Origin: Clostridia bacterium
Lineage (GTDB): Bacteria; Bacillota; Clostridia; Christensenellales; UBA3700
Assembly (NCBI GenBank): GCA_029060065.1
Contig: JAIDUT010000014.1
Coordinates: 1 to 39,484 of the forward strand
Direction: 5' to 3'
DNA length: 39,484 nucleotides
The notes under the pieces are model-generated. The model ran no database searches. It was given only the letters and a program-made list of their open reading frames with translations, and had not been told where the DNA came from. A program made the position numbers and the translations under genes. Below, piece by piece: positions 8,749 to 17,765 of the stretch. Numbering within the stretch: position 1 is the first letter of the stretch; every line of letters begins with the position of its first letter.

Positions 8749-11700
8749 TTAATCTTCAATTTCTCTCAATATTGCGGTATCTTTTATTGCATCGTCATTT
8801 GCAAGCACGATTGCTTTGCTTATAATATCTGCCGTCATTGGGTCTTCGTCTACAAAATCGAGAAGAATCGGCTTATCTACGCTATACACGGTATCAAGCG
8901 CAAGATTGCCCTTGCCTTCCTTGAACACAAGTCCCGTGCGGATATTGACGACGTAAGTCCCCAACTTGCCTTGAACCTTGATATTGTCCTTCAAGAACGA
9001 TACGTTGTTAAGTCCAAGTATAGCTACGATAGATTTGAGTACTTCGTGGCGCATCTCCACCGTAGACATAGCCAAATCAAAGTCGTAAATAACTTTGGAA
9101 CTTATAGATACCATCAAATCCACGTCGCGCAGAGTTTCTGAGAAAGTTATGTCGTCCACGTCCTTTATCGGAATAATTTCACCGCTCTTGCGCTTCAAGA
9201 AAAATATTCCGTGGAGTTCTCTATTGACGTTGGTATAGTCTGCTGTATAGAACAAATCGAACTCCCTAAAGATTGCCGAAACAATGTCGCTACGATAATA
9301 TATCTTTCTAAGTCCTATCTCTTCGCACACTCCCCAGCCCTTGCCTTTAAGCGCTGATACGCATTTCTTAAGGTCTACTTCAAATCCCCTAAAACGCAAC
9401 ACTTCGTCTTGTTGAAGTTCCAATTCCGTCTTGGTATAAATTTCCCTCATGACTTGCTTGAAAGGCTGACGTATATTATGCCTTGCCACATACTCTATTG
9501 CGTCTTGCAAAAGTCCCAACTTCTTTAATTCTACAGGGTGAGCAACGTAGATGTCGTTCGCCTCGATAAGTGTGCCGTCAATACTCTTAAGTTCTTGGTC
9601 GAATACGCATAGTTTACCGTCCGCAACAAATATCAATTTGTCAAGCGCGGTAGCCATAATACGTTCTTTGCGCATTCGCTTCAACTGCTCAAGCGTAAAC
9701 GCAACGCGGTTATTCATAGTATTTTCCAAGCTTGCGATAACACGGCGGAACTTTTGATTAAGCCTCTTTATCTCTTCGCGCATGGTTACGACAGCTTGGG
9801 CTTTGCCGTACTTGCTAGGTATTGAAGTAAGCGTTTTGCCGTTCTTTTGGACGCTATACGATACTTTGAATTTACTCTCGTCAATATAAGGCGTGATAGC
9901 GATATCGTCCAGAGTAAACGTCTTGAAAATATCGCTTGGGTTTTCCGCTTCCATTTCAAAAATAAATATATCGGAGCTTGCGTACCCTGCGACGCGCGCA
10001 AGATTTTCCATGGCAATATCCACTGTTCTGCGCTCGCTCAACTGACGTTGCGCTCCGAACTGTTTTCCGCTTCTTATAAACTCCGCAAGTACATTATATC
10101 TCGTAAACAAATCTTCTCTGTTCTCTATAGGAATAAGGCTGTAGATAAGACAGTAGTCTTTATTGCGAGTACCGCTCATTTTCTCCAAACACTCGGCTTT
10201 ATCGATGCGCCCGTTTAGCGCGTCAAAAAACCTCTGAGCGCGCTTATGCAAACCGCCTATAGTGACGTACTTAGCATTGTCGTACACGCGCGAAAGCATA
10301 TCTTTAGGCACTTTATCCACCATTTCTTGATACCACTTACAGTCGAAAGCTCCGTCCTTAAAATCGGGATAGCTTATATCGGAAAACTCCTTTATCTGCT
10401 CAATGCGTTTTTCCTGTCTGCTTTCTTCGAGATTTTCATTGAGGTGCGCGATAAACCAAAATACTGCAATCTTGAGGTTGGGTACGCCTAAATACTTCGC
10501 CGTATAGTCCACAAATTCCGGATTGAAGAGCGTAGCTTTAATAAGTTCGTCGTCGGTAATCTTATACTCTTTGACAAGTTGAGTAAACTTGTCGTAGTCA
10601 TCGCCCTCTGCTTTCACGCAATACTTGAGAACATAAGAAAATACGTTGTCTTTCTTAGTTCCGAACGGCGAGCGTACCCAAGTAATGCCTCTAAGCGCAA
10701 CTATGGCTTTGCAGAACTTCTCCACTCCGTAGAATCTCTCGGCGCGCGCCAAAAGATGGCTATACTGCGTTTCCAGACTTCCGCGACTAAACTCCGCTTC
10801 CAATGCGCTGTCAACGAAGTCAAGAAGCAAAGTCTTGAACTTTTGGTACTTGTAGTCGGGACGCATTATGCACTCGGTAGAAGACGGCATAACTAAAGAG
10901 CCGATATATTGGCTTTTGAGAATAAAGTAGCGCGCGAGTTCTTGCGAAATCAGATTGTACTCGTAAGCCTTTGCCGTCAAATTTATATCGGGAGCATAAT
11001 CGGGTACTGCGTCTATCATCACGCACGCAAATCGCAAAGCCTTGTTAATAGTTTCGATATCGTCGGTTTGCTTTATTAATAGTCTGCTGAATTGAGCGGG
11101 ATACCAATACGACTTTTTGTATTTGTCAAGTGCGCCCTTGTTTGCAAAGGCGGACATAAGCGCAAGAAATTGTTGCTCGCCCAGCAAATCGCTGACAATC
11201 GAGTTCTTGAAATTATAAATTATGTTGTACTCGTTGGTGCAATACCAATACCCCTTTATAAGCGATAAAACGTAGTCGAAATTCTTTTCAGCCTCTTTTA
11301 ACGACTTGCCGTCGTAAACACCGCAATACAAATTCTTGGCGTCTTTTTCTATGCAGTGTATAATCACAACTACTCCTGCAATCTCGTCTTTAGTAAGATT
11401 ACTCTCTATCAGCGCTTTTATCTCAAGTCCCAAGGGGTATGCTTCCCAGTCCCTAGAGCCTACTTCCGTGTCCTTTAGCCTTTCAAAGTTAGAGCCGAAC
11501 TGCTTGAGTCCCTCGCTCAAACCCGACGCGTATTCATAGTCTTTATTTGCTTGAATAAAATCGCCTAAGGCTTCAAAGAACGCTTTCAATCGCTTGTACT
11601 CAATGATTTGCAATGGCTTGACGTCAATCTTTTGATTGGCTATACTTTTGATTTCGCCGTCGGGTCTTTCGACAATAAATACGCTCTCGTTTCCGAAGTA

Positions 11701-13263
11701 TGAGTACTCGTCCTTCTTTTTCAATTTCTTGTCGTCTACCTTACCTCGACTTTTTTTCATTTCTTCGCCTACGGCTACCTTATAATCCTCTTTGCAAGAT
11801 AATAGATACTGCTCGATTTTGTCGCTGTCTTTTGACTTGAGATACATCTTGACAATCTTAGATTTGACACTTTCTTTTTTGGATTTCAGATAGTCAGATA
11901 CGCTTACAGCTTCGTCGTAATTCAACTTTACATTTTGTTTGTCAAAATACTTTTGCGCAGTATAGTTGTCCGTCTTTAAGAACTTTATCGCGCATTGCCT
12001 AGTATCAAGCGTAGTCCTTTCCTTTACAGTACACAAATAATACGCTTGCGCTTCTTCTTTCAAAGTATCGTATATTCCGTCAAGTCGCTTGACGTACCTA
12101 TCGTCATTTACCTGTATCGCTATATCGCCGAGTGTGGATATCATCATCGCCTTTGACAAATCTCTTGCGAACGTCACGTCGTCGTCAACCTTGAAATGGT
12201 AGTTGAGCTTGTCCATAGAATTGAGTATGTCAAAAAGTCTTTCGAATACAATGGGTATATCGTCGGGACGTATTTGGTCGCCGTGTATCTTATTGACGAA
12301 TATACTCAAGTCGTCTATCTTCAACTTGCTTGAGTATACGTATCTTGCGTATTCGCCGTTGAGCAAGCGCGCGGGAAGCAAATAGAATAACGCCCACCTT
12401 GTCTTATCTGTGGCGCGCTCAAACGCGTCGATTGCAAAGTCGCGAAATTTATCTTTATATACCCTTTTGCATGCGCTGATAAAATGATACGCTTGCTTAA
12501 AATTTGCGTTGAGATATTTCTCCCAACGATTGTCAACTACGTCGCGAAGTACCGCCACAAGTTCTTTTGGCGCAAGACATACGCTATAATCCCCTATCAT
12601 AACGCAAGCGTCGTTCATCGCCTTAAAGCGATAATAGTTGTTGCTCTCGATTTCGTCAAGACAGCGCGCCAACATCTTTTCGTCGGACGATTTCAAGATC
12701 TCTTGGAATACGCGTACGCGAATACTGTCTTCCAACCCGGACGAAACTATATACCGTGTCAACGCTTGAGAAAATACGTCGCTGTCAACGGAGCAAATCA
12801 GCGGTAGAAAGTAAAATAGATACTTGGGATTTTTGTCGACAAATTCAATCAACTTCTTATCGCCGTCTTTAAGTTTCAACAATCCGTCTTTGAAAATATC
12901 CGTTGAATTCAAACTGAAGAAGAATATCGATTCGTCCAAATTGCCCCCGACAGAGGCAAAGTTGACTACGCTGGTGAAATCGTCGGGATCGATTATAGAG
13001 TGCTGCAAACACGCGTAGAGCAAAAAGTTATCTTTTCCCACTACGTAGTGAATTCCGTCGTCGCAAGTGCCGAAGTATCTATACTCATCCTTGAACCTAT
13101 CGAAATAGTCGGGAATTACTGAGCGAAAAGCCTCCTCGTGTTCCTGCAGAAATTTAACGGTGCACAAATCGCAATCATTCTTGAGCATAACAGCCCGCGC
13201 CTTCGCGTCCTTTACTTCGCCGATTACTTTAAGAAACTTTTCGTTGGTTATCTTCTCTACCAT
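8749..13263 (-). CDS. Giant 1504-aa DUF4132-like protein
   Basis: C-terminal region with QPFKQVMREIY and FDLAMSTVEMRHEVLKSI resembles DUF4132; the N-terminal ~1000 aa are unassigned. Confidence 0.65.
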   Translation of the reverse strand: MVEKITNEKFLKVIGEVKDAKARAVMLKNDCDLCTVKFLQEHEEAFRSVIPDYFDRFKDEYRYFGTCDDGIHYVVGKDNFLLYACLQHSIIDPDDFTSVVNFASVGGNLDESIFFFSLNSTDIFKDGLLKLKDGDKKLIEFVDKNPKYLFYFLPLICSVDSDVFSQALTRYIVSSGLEDSIRVRVFQEILKSSDEKMLARCLDEIESNNYYRFKAMNDACVMIGDYSVCLAPKELVAVLRDVVDNRWEKYLNANFKQAYHFISACKRVYKDKFRDFAIDAFERATDKTRWALFYLLPARLLNGEYARYVYSSKLKIDDLSIFVNKIHGDQIRPDDIPIVFERLFDILNSMDKLNYHFKVDDDVTFARDLSKAMMISTLGDIAIQVNDDRYVKRLDGIYDTLKEEAQAYYLCTVKERTTLDTRQCAIKFLKTDNYTAQKYFDKQNVKLNYDEAVSVSDYLKSKKESVKSKIVKMYLKSKDSDKIEQYLLSCKEDYKVAVGEEMKKSRGKVDDKKLKKKDEYSYFGNESVFIVERPDGEIKSIANQKIDVKPLQIIEYKRLKAFFEALGDFIQANKDYEYASGLSEGLKQFGSNFERLKDTEVGSRDWEAYPLGLEIKALIESNLTKDEIAGVVVIIHCIEKDAKNLYCGVYDGKSLKEAEKNFDYVLSLIKGYWYCTNEYNIIYNFKNSIVSDLLGEQQFLALMSAFANKGALDKYKKSYWYPAQFSRLLIKQTDDIETINKALRFACVMIDAVPDYAPDINLTAKAYEYNLISQELARYFILKSQYIGSLVMPSSTECIMRPDYKYQKFKTLLLDFVDSALEAEFSRGSLETQYSHLLARAERFYGVEKFCKAIVALRGITWVRSPFGTKKDNVFSYVLKYCVKAEGDDYDKFTQLVKEYKITDDELIKATLFNPEFVDYTAKYLGVPNLKIAVFWFIAHLNENLEESRQEKRIEQIKEFSDISYPDFKDGAFDCKWYQEMVDKVPKDMLSRVYDNAKYVTIGGLHKRAQRFFDALNGRIDKAECLEKMSGTRNKDYCLIYSLIPIENREDLFTRYNVLAEFIRSGKQFGAQRQLSERRTVDIAMENLARVAGYASSDIFIFEMEAENPSDIFKTFTLDDIAITPYIDESKFKVSYSVQKNGKTLTSIPSKYGKAQAVVTMREEIKRLNQKFRRVIASLENTMNNRVAFTLEQLKRMRKERIMATALDKLIFVADGKLCVFDQELKSIDGTLIEANDIYVAHPVELKKLGLLQDAIEYVARHNIRQPFKQVMREIYTKTELELQQDEVLRFRGFEVDLKKCVSALKGKGWGVCEEIGLRKIYYRSDIVSAIFREFDLFYTADYTNVNRELHGIFFLKRKSGEIIPIKDVDDITFSETLRDVDLMVSISSKVIYDFDLAMSTVEMRHEVLKSIVAILGLNNVSFLKDNIKVQGKLGTYVVNIRTGLVFKEGKGNLALDTVYSVDKPILLDFVDEDPMTADIISKAIVLANDDAIKDTAILREIED

Positions 13264-13574
13264 ATAATACCCCTCACGTATTTAAGTTTGACGAGCATAA
13301 TCTCGTCGCCGTCGCAAAGATTGAGTTTTTCGTCCAAATCAGCGTACTTGATATTCTGCGTAGCGTTGACAATATAAAAACACCCGTCGGAGAAATCGTC
13401 CAAAGCTACCTGTACGCAATCTTCCAACTTGTCCTCAATGGGACGAGCCTTGTAGTTTCGCTCAACCATTTCGCTTAAAAACTCACGTACTGTCACAGCG
13501 TGAGTCAGGTACTCTTTTCTCTCAATGGGAGTTTTAAGACTAGATATTGATTTCCGCAGAATATGAATTTTCAT
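13257..13574 (-). CDS. Small protein of unknown function overlapping the DUF4132-like gene
   Basis: 105 aa; its TGGTAG end overlaps the downstream ATG by 7 bp; GGTGGGAAA upstream of ATG. Confidence 0.6.
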   Translation of the reverse strand: MKIHILRKSISSLKTPIERKEYLTHAVTVREFLSEMVERNYKARPIEDKLEDCVQVALDDFSDGCFYIVNATQNIKYADLDEKLNLCDGDEIMLVKLKYVRGIIW

Positions 13575-13732
13575 TTTCCCACCTTATATAAAGTCAACGT
13601 CAATTTGGAATGGAATAACGTTATTGCAAGACACTCCTTAAACATAATTAAGCGTCCTACTCTGCCGTTGCCGTCTTGGAAAGGATGAATTTTTTCAAAA
13701 TATTTATAAAAGTCAATATTTTCTCCAAAATA
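13572..13732 (-). pseudogene. Fic domain protein fragment
   Basis: Minus-strand translation GENIDFYKYFEKIHPFQDGNGRVGRLIMFKECLA contains the Fic HPFxxGNGR motif; no start, truncated, and frame-disrupted after CLA. Confidence 0.8.
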
Positions 13733-13755
13733 TTATTGATAATATTATATACCGT

Positions 13756-13800
13756 TATCGGCAAAAAATCAATAGTATCACACTATGATTTTTGCCGATA
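13756..13800. terminator. Long hairpin / terminator-like palindrome
   Basis: TATCGGCAAAAAATCA-ATAGT-ATCAC-ACTAT-GATTTTTGCCGATA, near-perfect inverted repeat. Confidence 0.6.
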
Positions 13801-13806
13801 GAATTT

Positions 13807-14133
13807 TTAATTAGACTTCAACTTTTCGGCAAGCATTTCGTCAAATAGACAATTACGGTATTCTTTGTAAAATTCGTTTATTGAGTCCTCTATCCTATCG
13901 CATAGGTCGGAAAGCATATTGTCTTCCGTCTTTTTATAAGGTATTGCCTTGAATTCAAAGTTAAGTTCAGTCTTGGGCATAGATTTTACGATTTGTAATA
14001 ATACGTCCTCTAAAAGGTCCGCATATTCCTTTTTCTCCTCTCCTGCTTTGCGGTATTCGTTGATTACCAAGTTGCCAAGATAGATACACTGCACCAACTG
14101 CTTGTAATTTTCTTGTTTGATTTGTAGTTCCAT
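13807..14133 (-). CDS. Hypothetical helical protein
   Basis: 108-aa ORF; AAGGAG-like RBS upstream of ATG; no family recognised. Confidence 0.55.
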   Translation of the reverse strand: MELQIKQENYKQLVQCIYLGNLVINEYRKAGEEKKEYADLLEDVLLQIVKSMPKTELNFEFKAIPYKKTEDNMLSDLCDRIEDSINEFYKEYRNCLFDEMLAEKLKSN

Positions 14134-14374
14134 AAATTTATACTCCTTATGTAATTTAATTTTTTTTCATTGTGTTTTTATGAGTTTCAATGGATATACT
14201 CGGTATAAGGAATAATTACTTTCCTATTGTTCCGAACTATAACAATTTACTCTTGAATACTATATCGATATTATATTCATTTTATTAATGTATTTATTAT
14301 AGCATACAAAAGATAAGTAAATCGATATCTATATCATACGAATTTTGTCGAAAAAGAAGAAAAAAGGAAGAAAA

Positions 14375-14854
14375 ATGTCGAAATCACCTGAAAATAGTCA
14401 ATATAAAACATCTACAGCCTTTTCAAAACGTATTAAACATCTTATTTATGAAAACGAATGTGATTCAAATACGGATTTAGCAAAACTCATTGGCGTAGGA
14501 CCTATTATAATATCTAATGCTGTAAATTATGGAATTATACCAAGCACAAGAACTCTTATTAAGATAGCCAACAAATTTGATTTGTCGTTAAAGTATCTTT
14601 TAGGAATTGATAACATAAATAATTTTATTCCATCTGCAAATCCATCTAATTTTCCAACTCGCATTGCTCAACTTACTGAAGAAAATAATTTGAATTATGG
14701 CAAAGTTGCATCACAAACGAGTTTTACTAGAATGTATATTTATCAATGGAATAAAAAATGTACTATACCGTCTTTAGACTATCTATTTGAAATTGCAGAT
14801 TATTTTAAGGTTTCGCCCGATTATCTACTAGGCAGAACTGATTATAGAAATTAA
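14375..14854 (+). CDS. Double-HTH XRE-family regulator, copy 1
   Basis: 159 aa from ATG 14375 (ORF track starts at TTG 14345); N-terminal DLAKLIGVGPIIISNAV and C-terminal RMYIYQWNKKCTIPSLDYLFEIADYFKVSPDYLLGRTD are XRE-like. Confidence 0.8.
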   Translation: MSKSPENSQYKTSTAFSKRIKHLIYENECDSNTDLAKLIGVGPIIISNAVNYGIIPSTRTLIKIANKFDLSLKYLLGIDNINNFIPSANPSNFPTRIAQLTEENNLNYGKVASQTSFTRMYIYQWNKKCTIPSLDYLFEIADYFKVSPDYLLGRTDYRN

Positions 14855-14857
14855 GCG

Positions 14858-14958
14858 GTTGAGATTTCTCCATTCCGCTTCGCTACAGTCGAAATGACAT
14901 AGGGGGTGTTATTATCACTATTAAATTTGTCATTTCGAGCGCAGTCGAGAAATCTCTA
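14858..14958. repeat. Palindromic interspersed repeat (two inverted arms)
   Basis: GGTTGAGATTTCTCC...GTCGAAATGACA facing TTTGTCATTTCGAGCGCAGTCGAGAAATCTC. Confidence 0.75.
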
Positions 14959-14983
14959 CCGATTTTTTATACAAGGAGGAAAA

Positions 14984-15463
14984 ATGTCGAAATCACCTGA
15001 AAATAGCCAATATAGAATGTCAGAAAATTTCTCTAAACGAATTAAACACCTAATTTATGACAATGAATGTCAGTCAAATGTAGAATTTGCAAAACTTTTA
15101 GGTGTCAGCGAGCCAATAATTTCAAAGGCTGTAACATTCGGTATATATCCTAGTCTAAGAACTTTAATAAAAATTGCCGATAAATTAGATATTTCGATAA
15201 AGTACCTTATGGGTATTGAGGATAATAATGAATTTATAATGTCGACAAATCCTACAACCTTTCATACCCGACTTGCCGAATTAACAACAGAACATAAGAC
15301 AAAGTTTGCCCGTGTTGCTTCTAAAACCAGTTTTCAAAGAACTTATATTTATCAATGGAATAAAATAGGTACTCTGCCCTCTATAGATTATTTATTTGAA
15401 ATTGCAGATTATTTTAAGGTTTCGCCTGATTATCTACTGGGCAGAACTGATTATAGAAATTAA
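14984..15463 (+). CDS. Double-HTH XRE-family regulator, copy 2
   Basis: 159 aa from ATG 14984 with ACAAGGAGGAAAA RBS; same length as copy 1, with identical first 10 and last 24 residues. Confidence 0.8.
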   Translation: MSKSPENSQYRMSENFSKRIKHLIYDNECQSNVEFAKLLGVSEPIISKAVTFGIYPSLRTLIKIADKLDISIKYLMGIEDNNEFIMSTNPTTFHTRLAELTTEHKTKFARVASKTSFQRTYIYQWNKIGTLPSIDYLFEIADYFKVSPDYLLGRTDYRN

Positions 15464-15499
15464 GCGGTTGAGATTTCTCCACTTCGGTCGAAATGACAT
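15464..15499. repeat. Interspersed repeat copy
   Basis: GCGGTTGAGATTTCTCCACTTCGGTCGAAATGACAT, also at 17456-17488. Confidence 0.75.
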
Positions 15500-15538
15500 T
15501 TCATTACTTCTTCCCTATTCACTTTTACTTGTTACTTT

Positions 15539-15626
15539 CCAAAATCGACAAATTTTTAGTGAAGAGTGAAAAGTGAAGAGGTAATAGGTAAATCGACAAA
15601 TCTCTGGCGTAATTTGTCGATTTTGG
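15539..15626. repeat. Inverted-repeat-bounded element (16-bp perfect IRs)
   Basis: CCAAAATCGACAAATT (15539-15554) and AATTTGTCGATTTTGG (15611-15626). Confidence 0.65.
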
Positions 15627-15644
15627 AGCTACTGGCCAGATTCG
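15623..15644 (-). repeat. Duplicated 3' end of tRNA-Thr (att-like)
   Basis: TTGGAGCTACTGGCCAGATTCG identical to 15803-15824, where it forms the tRNA 3' end. Confidence 0.7.
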
Positions 15645-15736
15645 TAAGGAGCGTAGCGACGGCATAGCGAGTTTACGAGCGTCACTGTTCGGACTGTCTG
15701 AGCCTGTTTTAAGTCAAAGAAAAGCGAGCGTCATTT

Positions 15737-15782
15737 GGAGCATAAAAATAGAAGGGCGATAACCCTTCTATTTTTATGCTCC
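15737..15782. terminator. 20-bp perfect stem hairpin
   Basis: GGAGCATAAAAATAGAAGGG-CGATAA-CCCTTCTATTTTTATGCTCC. Confidence 0.65.
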
Positions 15783-15806
15783 TCTTTAGCGAGCCTTTTC
15801 TGTTGG

Positions 15807-15879
15807 AGCTACTGGCCAGATTCGAACTGGCGACCTGTTCATTACGAGTGAACTGCTCTACCTGCTGAGCCACAGTAGC
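15807..15879 (-). tRNA. tRNA-Thr (anticodon CGT)
   Basis: Minus strand GCTACTG...CTCGTAA...GGTCGCCAGTTCGAATCTGGCCAGTAGC; cloverleaf arms present. Confidence 0.92.
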
Positions 15880-15972
15880 GAATTGCGACGCAAGTCGCAT
15901 ATTTATTAAATTTAAGCCCTCTTATTATACTACCCATTTTTTTATATGTCAACGACTTAAATGGGAAATTTT

Positions 15973-17367
15973 CTAAAAGTCTGCATTACCTGTCGTACGG
16001 GCGAAAGGTATTACGTCCCTGATATTTTGCATACCTGTGAGGTACATAATCAATCTTTCAAAGCCCAGTCCGTAACCTGCGTGCTTTACGCCGCCAAAGC
16101 GTCTTAAGTCGAGATACCACCAATAGTCCTCTTCTCTAAGACCAAGTTCTTTGATACGCTCGATAAGCAAATCAAGACGCTCTTCTCTTTGGCTTCCGCC
16201 TATTATTTCGCCTACGCCCGGGACAAGCAAATCGACTGCCGCGACGGTCTTACCGTCGTCGTTAAGGCGCATATAGAACGCCTTGATTTCCTTTGGATAG
16301 TCGGTGACGAATACAGGCTTGTTGAATATCTTTTCCGTGAGGTATCTCTCGTGCTCGGTCTGCAAATCCGCTCCCCAATATACAGGGAATTGGAATTCGT
16401 CCTTATGCTGTTCAAGCAATTTAATTGCCTCGGTATAAGTGACTGTAGCAAAGTCGCTGTCAACTATGCCTTGCAATCTCTCGATAAGACCTTTGTCCAT
16501 AAAGTTGTTGAAGAATGCCATTTCTTCAGGGCACTTCTCCAGTACGTCTTTAATTACGTATTTGACCATATCTCTTGCCAAGTTCATATCGTCTTTTAGG
16601 TCGGCAAAGGCAATCTCCGGCTCTATCATCCAAAATTCCGACGCATGGCGATTGGTATAACTCTTCTCCGCTCTAAAGGTAGGTCCAAAGGTATATACGT
16701 TCTTGAAAGCCAAAGCAAAGCACTCTGCGTTGAGCTGTCCGCTTACGGTCAAGCCAGCCGACTTGCCGAAAAAGTCCTTGGAATAATCTATCTCGCCCGT
16801 CTTAGTCTTTGGCGGATTGCTGAGGTCCAAAGTAGTGACTTTGAACATCTCTCCCGCGCCCTCGCAATCGCTGGTAGTGATAAGAGGTGTATTGACGTAA
16901 ACAAAGTTGCGTGAAGCAAAAAACGCGTGTATGGCTTGCGCCGCAACCGACCTGACTCTAAATACCGCTTGGAAAGTATTGGCTCTTGGTCTTAGGTGCG
17001 CTATCTCACGAAGATACTCCATGGTATGTCTTTTCTTTTGCAAAGGATACGTCGGCGTAGACGTAGCCTCAATCTCTATACTTGTGGCTTGAATTTCAAA
17101 AGGCTGTTTCATTTGAGGCGTAAGCACGACTTTGCCTACTACGCTCAACCCTGCGCCTACGTTCTGCGAAATGACGCTCTTGTAATTTTCCAGTTTGCTT
17201 TCGTCTGCAATAATCTGCGTTGACTTGAAATAAGTTCCGTCATTGAGTTCGATAAAAGCAAAGCTCTTGCTATCTCTTATCGTCCTTACCCAACCGCAAA
17301 CGCTGACTTCTTGGTCTGCGTACTTCTCAAAATTTTGCGCTAATTCTTTTAATGAAAGTTTTGCCAT
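15973..17367 (-). CDS. asnS: Asparaginyl-tRNA synthetase
   Basis: 464 aa; class II motifs [21 protein letters not shown] and [28 protein letters not shown]. Confidence 0.95.
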   Translation of the reverse strand: MAKLSLKELAQNFEKYADQEVSVCGWVRTIRDSKSFAFIELNDGTYFKSTQIIADESKLENYKSVISQNVGAGLSVVGKVVLTPQMKQPFEIQATSIEIEATSTPTYPLQKKRHTMEYLREIAHLRPRANTFQAVFRVRSVAAQAIHAFFASRNFVYVNTPLITTSDCEGAGEMFKVTTLDLSNPPKTKTGEIDYSKDFFGKSAGLTVSGQLNAECFALAFKNVYTFGPTFRAEKSYTNRHASEFWMIEPEIAFADLKDDMNLARDMVKYVIKDVLEKCPEEMAFFNNFMDKGLIERLQGIVDSDFATVTYTEAIKLLEQHKDEFQFPVYWGADLQTEHERYLTEKIFNKPVFVTDYPKEIKAFYMRLNDDGKTVAAVDLLVPGVGEIIGGSQREERLDLLIERIKELGLREEDYWWYLDLRRFGGVKHAGYGLGFERLIMYLTGMQNIRDVIPFARTTGNADF

Positions 17368-17455
17368 AAAAAACCTGCCTAACTATATATTTCATAATCA
17401 ATATATTATAATATAACACAATATGCTAAAAAATACAAATACTTTTTAGCAATAG

Positions 17456-17488
17456 GTTGAGATTTCTCCACTTCGGTCGAAATGACAT
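17456..17488. repeat. Interspersed repeat copy
   Basis: GGTTGAGATTTCTCCACTTCGGTCGAAATGACA, same family as 14858 and 15464. Confidence 0.7.
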
Positions 17489-17561
17489 GAATTAGACTTA
17501 TACGCTAGTAAAAGTATGTTTTGTACACGGAGATTGTCCGTAAAATTTTTTTAATTAGGTA

Positions 17562-17590
17562 TTGATTTTACTTAAAATGTATAGTATAAT
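17562..17590 (+). promoter_or_regulatory. Strong sigma-A-type promoter for the ncRNA
   Basis: TTGATT, 17-bp spacer, TATAAT. Confidence 0.8.
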
Positions 17591-17593
17591 AAA

Positions 17594-17763
17594 TGTACAC
17601 AAACGGGTAGCACATTGTACCGCACTCTTGAAAAGGGAATCCGGAGTTGAAAGTCGGCTGGCGTGCCTTACCGCTTAAACGGTTCTTAAGGATTACAAAA
17701 GACTTGCACAGGATACCCACCTGCTACAAAGCGGGTTCAGATTGGCGCTCGTCTGTGTACCAT
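17594..17763 (+). ncRNA. ssrS: Probable 6S RNA
   Basis: ~170 nt; ends pair (TGTACACAAACG with CGTCTGTGTACCA) in a long closing stem; no ORF; internal ACCCACCTGC..GCGGGTTCAGATTGGCG resembles the 6S 3' arm; own promoter and terminator. Confidence 0.62.
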
Positions 17764-17765
17764 TA

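Noticed and set aside
16189-17223. Several plus-strand ORFs antisense to asnS (and similar antisense ORFs over portal, DUF4132, parC and parE)
   Set aside because: They are shadow ORFs of highly recognisable coding genes; no RBS or family signal was seen.
14855-17490. Possible CRISPR array from the recurring GAGATTTCTCC...GAAATGACA motif
   Set aside because: Copies are irregularly spaced, in both orientations, with genes between them and no cas genes; they fit interspersed palindromic repeats.
17600-17763. tmRNA, RNase P RNA or a riboswitch as identity of the ncRNA
   Set aside because: No tRNA-like ends or tag ORF, too short for RNase P RNA, and no downstream same-strand gene for a riboswitch to control; 6S fits best but remains unconfirmed.
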